27,191 nt of DNA from JAAFHS01 sp031396505 (lineage in GTDB: Bacteria; Pseudomonadota; Alphaproteobacteria; Rhodobacterales; Rhodobacteraceae), in the NCBI GenBank assembly GCA_031396505.1, contig JANNKX010000200.1, positions 1-27,191 on the forward strand, given 5' to 3'. This document shows positions 23,740 to 27,191 of this stretch, one piece after another (within the stretch, counting starts at the first letter, position 1; every line of letters begins with the position of its first letter). Under the pieces are notes generated by a model. The model was not told the origin of the DNA. It saw nothing but the letters and a program-made list of their open reading frames with translations, and made no database searches. The translations under genes were made by a program, and so were the position numbers.

Positions 23740-25119
23740 TCAAACTTTCTTCAGGTGATAGGATTTCGGGCGGGTGACGGAATGGAAGCCAAGATAGGAC
23801 AGCGACCCGCCGCGCCCGGTATCCTTGCAGCCCGTCCAGCACAAGGCCGGATCAAGATAATCGGCGCGGTTCATGAAGACCGTTCCGGTCTGGATTTGGG
23901 CACCGATGGCGGCGGCGGTGTCATAGTCTTGGGTCCAGACCGATGCGGTGAGGCCATAGGGGCTGTCGTTCATCAGGGCGATGGCTTCGGCATCATCCTT
24001 GACGCGCATGATACCAACAACGGGGCCGAAGGATTCCTCCATCATCACGCGCATTTTGTGGGTAACATTCACAAGGATTTGCGGGGCGAGGTAGGCACCG
24101 CCGTCATCGGCGGGGAAGTTATTGGGGTCGATCAGGGGTTTGGCCCCGGCGGCGACGGCCTCGGCGATTTGCGCGCGCACAACAGCGGCAAAGCGTTTGT
24201 TGGCCATGGGGCCGAGGGTGCTGCCCGCGTCAAACGGATTGCCGAGTTTGAGGGCGTTGACCCAGGCGACGGATTTTTCGACGAAGGCGTCGTAGAGGGA
24301 TTCGTGGACATAGATGCGTTCGATCCCGCAGCAGCACTGGCCCGCGTTATACATGGCCCCGTCCATCAGGGTATCGACAGCAGCGTCAAGATTGGCGTCG
24401 GCGCGGACATAGCCGGGGTCCTTGCCGCCAAGCTCAAGGCCCAAGGGGGTGAAGGTGCCCGCAGCGGCCTTTTCCATCGCGATGCCACCGCCGACGGAGC
24501 CGGTGAAGTTCACGAAGCCAAAGGCGCGGGCAGCGATCAGGCTTTCCGTCGTGGCATGGTCGAGGACGACGTTCTGGAACACATCGGCGGGGATACCTCC
24601 TGCATGGAACGCCTCTGCCAGACGTTCGCCCACCAGCATGGTCTGGCTTGCGTGTTTCAGGATCACCGTGTTCCCGGCGATCAGGGCGGGGACGAGGGTG
24701 TTGATCGTGGTGAGGTAGGGGTAATTCCAGGGGGCGACGATGAAGACGACACCCACGGGTTCGCGGGCAATGAAACGGCGGAATGTGTCGCTGTCCTCGA
24801 CCATTTGAGGTGCGAGCGTTTCGGCCGCGATGTCCGACATGTAGTCGGTGCGGGCGTTCACGCCGCCGAATTCACCGCCAAAGCGCGTGGGGCGGCCCAT
24901 TTGCCAAGCCAGTTCGTCGACGATCACGTCTTTCATGGCGTTCAGGGCGGCCACCCCGGCCTTGACCAGCGCGATACGTTCGGCAAGGGGCCGTGCGGCC
25001 CATGGTCCTTGCGCGGTCTTGGCACGGGCAGCGGCGGCGCGGGCGGCCTCAAGGGTCAGGGGCGTGCGGGTGGCATAGACGCTGCCATCGACGGGAGAGA
25101 TGAGTTCGATTGGGGTCAT
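23740..25119 (-). CDS. NAD(P)-dependent aldehyde dehydrogenase
   Basis: 459-residue ALDH-superfamily enzyme that oxidises an aldehyde to an acid. Landmarks are APWNYP (129-134, oxyanion Asn132), FTGSVGGG near 205-212, general-base Glu229 in LELGGKDP, and catalytic Cys263 in NAGQCCCG, where three Cys are consecutive. The C-terminal SYGLTASVWTQD and GCKDTGRGGSLSYLG are also typical. The ATG at 25119 has GAGGATACC upstream. It lies between the GS-like and Fe-ADH genes on the same strand. The pattern is that of succinate-semialdehyde or gamma-glutamyl-aminoaldehyde type enzymes, but the exact substrate cannot be read from sequence. Confidence 0.92.
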   Translation of the reverse strand: MTPIELISPVDGSVYATRTPLTLEAARAAAARAKTAQGPWAARPLAERIALVKAGVAALNAMKDVIVDELAWQMGRPTRFGGEFGGVNARTDYMSDIAAETLAPQMVEDSDTFRRFIAREPVGVVFIVAPWNYPYLTTINTLVPALIAGNTVILKHASQTMLVGERLAEAFHAGGIPADVFQNVVLDHATTESLIAARAFGFVNFTGSVGGGIAMEKAAAGTFTPLGLELGGKDPGYVRADANLDAAVDTLMDGAMYNAGQCCCGIERIYVHESLYDAFVEKSVAWVNALKLGNPFDAGSTLGPMANKRFAAVVRAQIAEAVAAGAKPLIDPNNFPADDGGAYLAPQILVNVTHKMRVMMEESFGPVVGIMRVKDDAEAIALMNDSPYGLTASVWTQDYDTAAAIGAQIQTGTVFMNRADYLDPALCWTGCKDTGRGGSLSYLGFHSVTRPKSYHLKKV

Positions 25120-25131
25120 GGTATCCTCGTA

Positions 25132-25189
25132 GGATGGGCGATCTGCCCATCATCCGGTTGAAAGGGGAAGATGGGCAGATCGCCCATCC
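25132..25189. repeat. Perfect 20-base inverted repeat, each arm itself palindromic
   Basis: GGATGGGCGATCTGCCCATC at 25132-25151 is exactly the reverse complement of 25170-25189, with an 18-base spacer. Within each arm GATGGGC and GCCCATC also pair. It fills nearly the whole 74-base gap between the GS-like and ALDH genes. A related copy lies at 22558-22577. It behaves like a REP/BIME-type mobile intergenic element, or possibly an attenuator or mRNA-stabilising hairpin within the operon. Confidence 0.8.
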
Positions 25190-25193
25190 CGAT

Positions 25194-26576
25194 TTACGCG
25201 CGTTCCAGCAGCCGCGCACGTTCGAAGTCGGTGACGACGCGGTCGGTTTCCGTGATCTCCCATTGCGCGGCATGGTGGTAGTGATCCACCACATCGTCGC
25301 CAAAGGCCGCGCGCAGCATTTTGGAGCTTTTCAGCAGGGCCGCCGCATCGCGCAGGTTTTTGGGGATTTCGCGCACCTTTTTGGCGGCATAAACATCGCC
25401 GGAAGCCTCCGGTTCCAGTTCATACTTGCCCTCCACCCCGGCCAGACCTGCCGCCAGCAGGGCGGCGCAGGTAAGGTAGGGGTTGATGTCGGCACCCGGA
25501 ATGCGGCACTCGACGCGGACGGCCTTTGTATGCGCGCCACAGACCCGGAAGCCTGCCGTGCGGTTGTCGGTGGACCAGACGGCCTTGGTGGGGGCAAACA
25601 TGCCGACGGTGAACCGTTTGTAGCTGTTCACGTAAGGCGCCAGAAATGCGGTGATTTCCTGTGCGTGGGTCAGTTGCCCGGCCAGGAAATGCTTCATCAG
25701 ATCGGACATGCCGTGTTTGTCATCGTGGTCGGCAAAGGCCGCCTTACCATCCAGTGACCACAGTGATTGGTGCACATGCGACGATGACCCTGCGCGGCGG
25801 TGGTCATATTTCGCCATGAAGGTCACGGATTTGCCCTTTGCATGGGCGATTTCCTTGACCCCGTGTTTGACGATGGTGTGGTTGTCGGCGGTATCGAGCG
25901 CGTCGGAATAGCGATAGTTGATCTCTTCCTGTCCCGCGTCCGCTTCACCTTTGGAATTCTCGATGGTGATGCCTGCGCCGAACAACCCGTTGCGGGCGGC
26001 GCGCATGATGTCTTCTTCCTTGGTAGTCTGGAAGATATGGTAATCCTCGTTATAGGCGCTGACCGCGCGCAAGTCGCCCACGGTGCCGGTATCCTGCATG
26101 GCATTGCGGATCGCATCATAGCTGTTCTCGAAGATGTAGAATTCCAACTCGGTCGCCATCATCGGTTCAAACCCAAGGGCACGCGCACGGGCCACCTGTT
26201 TTTTCAGAATGGCGCGGGGGGATTGCGGGACGTCCTTATGGGTGTGGTGATCCAAGAGATCGCCCAGCACCAGCGCCGTGCCCGGCAACCATGGTAGCGG
26301 GCGCAGGGTCGTCATGTCGGGTTTCAGGACGTAATCGCCATAGCCCGTTTGCCAGCTGGAGGATTGATAGCCCTGCACGGTGTTCATTTCCATGTCGACG
26401 GTCAGCAGGTAATTGCAGCAATGCGTTTCCTCATACCCGCCGTTGACAAAGAAATCGGCGTGGAAACGTTTGCCCATCAGGCGGCCCTGCATGTCGATGC
26501 CTGCCACGAGGACGGTATCAATGTCGCCGCGACGCACGGCTTCTTTCAACGCGTCGAATGTCATATTTCCGGGCAT
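25194..26576 (-). CDS. Glutamine-synthetase-like ligase (candidate gamma-glutamylamine synthetase)
   Basis: 460-residue member of the glutamine synthetase superfamily that would ligate glutamate to an amine using ATP. Visible family blocks are ATELEFYIFE (metal Glu), EINYRYSDAL, SSSHVHQS (the counterpart of GSGMHVHQS), NSYKR, TAGFRVCG and RVECRIPGADINPYL. The adenylylation-site segment of classical GSI is not evident, which, with the neighbours, favours a PuuA/GlnA3-like amine-glutamylating role over ammonia assimilation. Two starts are possible, 26576 and 26564; the first has AGGCAAAATC upstream. It heads the leftward cluster, 178 bases after a LysR gene that may regulate it. Confidence 0.87.
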   Translation of the reverse strand: MPGNMTFDALKEAVRRGDIDTVLVAGIDMQGRLMGKRFHADFFVNGGYEETHCCNYLLTVDMEMNTVQGYQSSSWQTGYGDYVLKPDMTTLRPLPWLPGTALVLGDLLDHHTHKDVPQSPRAILKKQVARARALGFEPMMATELEFYIFENSYDAIRNAMQDTGTVGDLRAVSAYNEDYHIFQTTKEEDIMRAARNGLFGAGITIENSKGEADAGQEEINYRYSDALDTADNHTIVKHGVKEIAHAKGKSVTFMAKYDHRRAGSSSHVHQSLWSLDGKAAFADHDDKHGMSDLMKHFLAGQLTHAQEITAFLAPYVNSYKRFTVGMFAPTKAVWSTDNRTAGFRVCGAHTKAVRVECRIPGADINPYLTCAALLAAGLAGVEGKYELEPEASGDVYAAKKVREIPKNLRDAAALLKSSKMLRAAFGDDVVDHYHHAAQWEITETDRVVTDFERARLLERA

Positions 26577-26754
26577 GATTTTGCCTATATCTGAAGTGGA
26601 AGGGGAATGGTTACGCGCAGTCTGTCAGACGCGCGGACGGCCCCCGCCGAATTCGGGCTTGCGTGGCCAGCAGGATCGGTTTTGCGGATCGGGCCGCATG
26701 TGAGATTCCCCCTCATACGCCGTCTCTGCGGCGCTGCGGTCATTCATTCACAGG
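26577..26754. promoter_or_regulatory. Probable control region of the GS-like operon
   Basis: 178-base gap between the LysR stop and the GS-like start, both leftward. It contains a near-perfect palindrome with core GTCTG-T-CAGAC (26620-26630) inside GCGC arms (26615-26634), and a 13-base-spaced direct repeat of GGATCGG (26673-26692). Either could be a LysR-type binding site; I cannot identify clear -35/-10 boxes. Confidence 0.35.
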
Positions 26755-27191
26755 TCAGGGGTGCGGCGCAAGCCCTTGTCGCGCGCCGTCGGTGGCGGCC
26801 TGTCGCAAAAGCCAATCAACAAGGGCGGGCGCATCACGGTGCGGCGTCGCATTCAGGGGTTCGAGCACGAAAAACCCTTCGTCAATCGCAAGGTCAAGGG
26901 CGAAGGGCGCAATCAAGGTGCCAGCCTGACGGTATGGCGATGCGAGCGAGGTGCGGCCCAAGGCAACCCCGGCCCCGGCTGCGGCCAAGGCATAAGTGGT
27001 GAGCGACGTATCGGTGGCAACGCCTGTGCCCGCGTCAATCGCGGTGGCCCCTGCGGCGTGCAGCCAGACCCCCCAGCCATCCTGATAGCCCTGCACATGC
27101 AACAGACGCGCCTGCGCCAGATCGGCAGGCGTGCGCAACTGAACGGCTATCGCCGGTGCGCACAGGGGGGTGACGCGTTCCTGCGTCAGGC
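26755..27191 (-). CDS. LysR-family transcriptional regulator (C-terminal part; N-terminus beyond window)
   Basis: The last ~145 residues of a LysR effector-binding domain of the GcvA-like group; the frame is open to the right edge. Recognisable text runs from ERVTPLCAPAIAVQLRTPADL through LLHVQGYQDGWGVWLHAAG to DTSLTTYALAAAGAGVALGRTSLASPYRQAGTLIAPF. This is the usual second half of the periplasmic-binding-like sensor domain. The DNA-binding helix-turn-helix lies outside the window. Being directly upstream of, and in the same direction as, the GS-like cluster, it is a plausible regulator of it (inference). Confidence 0.85.
   Translation of the reverse strand, partial: LTQERVTPLCAPAIAVQLRTPADLAQARLLHVQGYQDGWGVWLHAAGATAIDAGTGVATDTSLTTYALAAAGAGVALGRTSLASPYRQAGTLIAPFALDLAIDEGFFVLEPLNATPHRDAPALVDWLLRQAATDGARQGLAPHP

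Noticed and set aside
22341..23777. 478-codon plus-strand frame antisense to the iron-type ADH
   Set aside because: Reads through the palindromic repeat and has His/Gly-rich shadow composition.
23716..25161. 481-codon plus-strand frame antisense to the ALDH gene
   Set aside because: Gly/Asp/Val-rich mirror of the ALDH codons; catalytic motifs are on the minus strand.

Overview
The window is a GC-rich stretch of an alphaproteobacterial chromosome or large replicon, most likely from the Rhodobacterales/Rhizobiales. The main evidence is a rhizobial-type rhamnose locus (a DeoR-family rhaR plus an ABC rhaS, divergent from a fused rhaD and rhaI), together with a Rhodobacteraceae-like Pth C-terminal tail and GcvA-type LysR, ThuA and VgrG proteins. 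Coding density is high. I saw no tRNA, rRNA, CRISPR array, insertion sequence or phage gene. Taxonomy is inferred from protein style only.

Layout. (1) 1-5236: L-rhamnose utilisation. rhaS (cut by the left edge) and rhaR run leftward; rhaD (aldolase-dehydrogenase fusion) and rhaI run rightward from a shared control region holding two facing operator-like elements. (2) 5302-8186: a translationally coupled pair of exported proteins, a PAP2/vanadium-haloperoxidase-like enzyme with a Tat-like leader and a CRTAC1-type FG-GAP/UnbV protein. (3) 8226-12776: a tight rightward operon of ThuA-like protein, Gfo/Idh/MocA dehydrogenase, SDR dehydrogenase, FAH-family diketo-acid hydrolase and a mutarotase-like protein, with a perfect LacI-type palindrome in front and a hairpin at the end. 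This looks like an oxidative sugar-catabolic module of unknown substrate. (4) 13056-15378: a leftward VgrG-PAAR pair (type VI secretion spike) with no other T6SS gene in view. (5) 15531-19358: a four-gene ABC importer of YnjBCD type (binding protein, two separate permeases, ATPase). (6) 19355-21123: a leftward glycosyltransferase overlapping the ATPase stop, then pth. (7) 21252-26576: a leftward group of glutamine-synthetase-like ligase, aldehyde dehydrogenase, iron-type alcohol dehydrogenase and FAD amine/amino-acid oxidoreductase. It resembles a gamma-glutamyl-amine or amino-alcohol pathway, and palindromic intergenic repeats lie between its genes. (8) 26755-27191: the C-terminal half of a LysR regulator, cut by the right edge.

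Most of the window is therefore accessory catabolism (sugars, amines) with matching uptake systems. The best candidates for undescribed biology are the ThuA-Gfo-SDR-FAH-mutarotase operon, the haloperoxidase-like/CRTAC1 pair (which lacks one conserved active-site Asp), and the amine/amino-alcohol cluster. All functional statements come from reading motifs; no database search was run.
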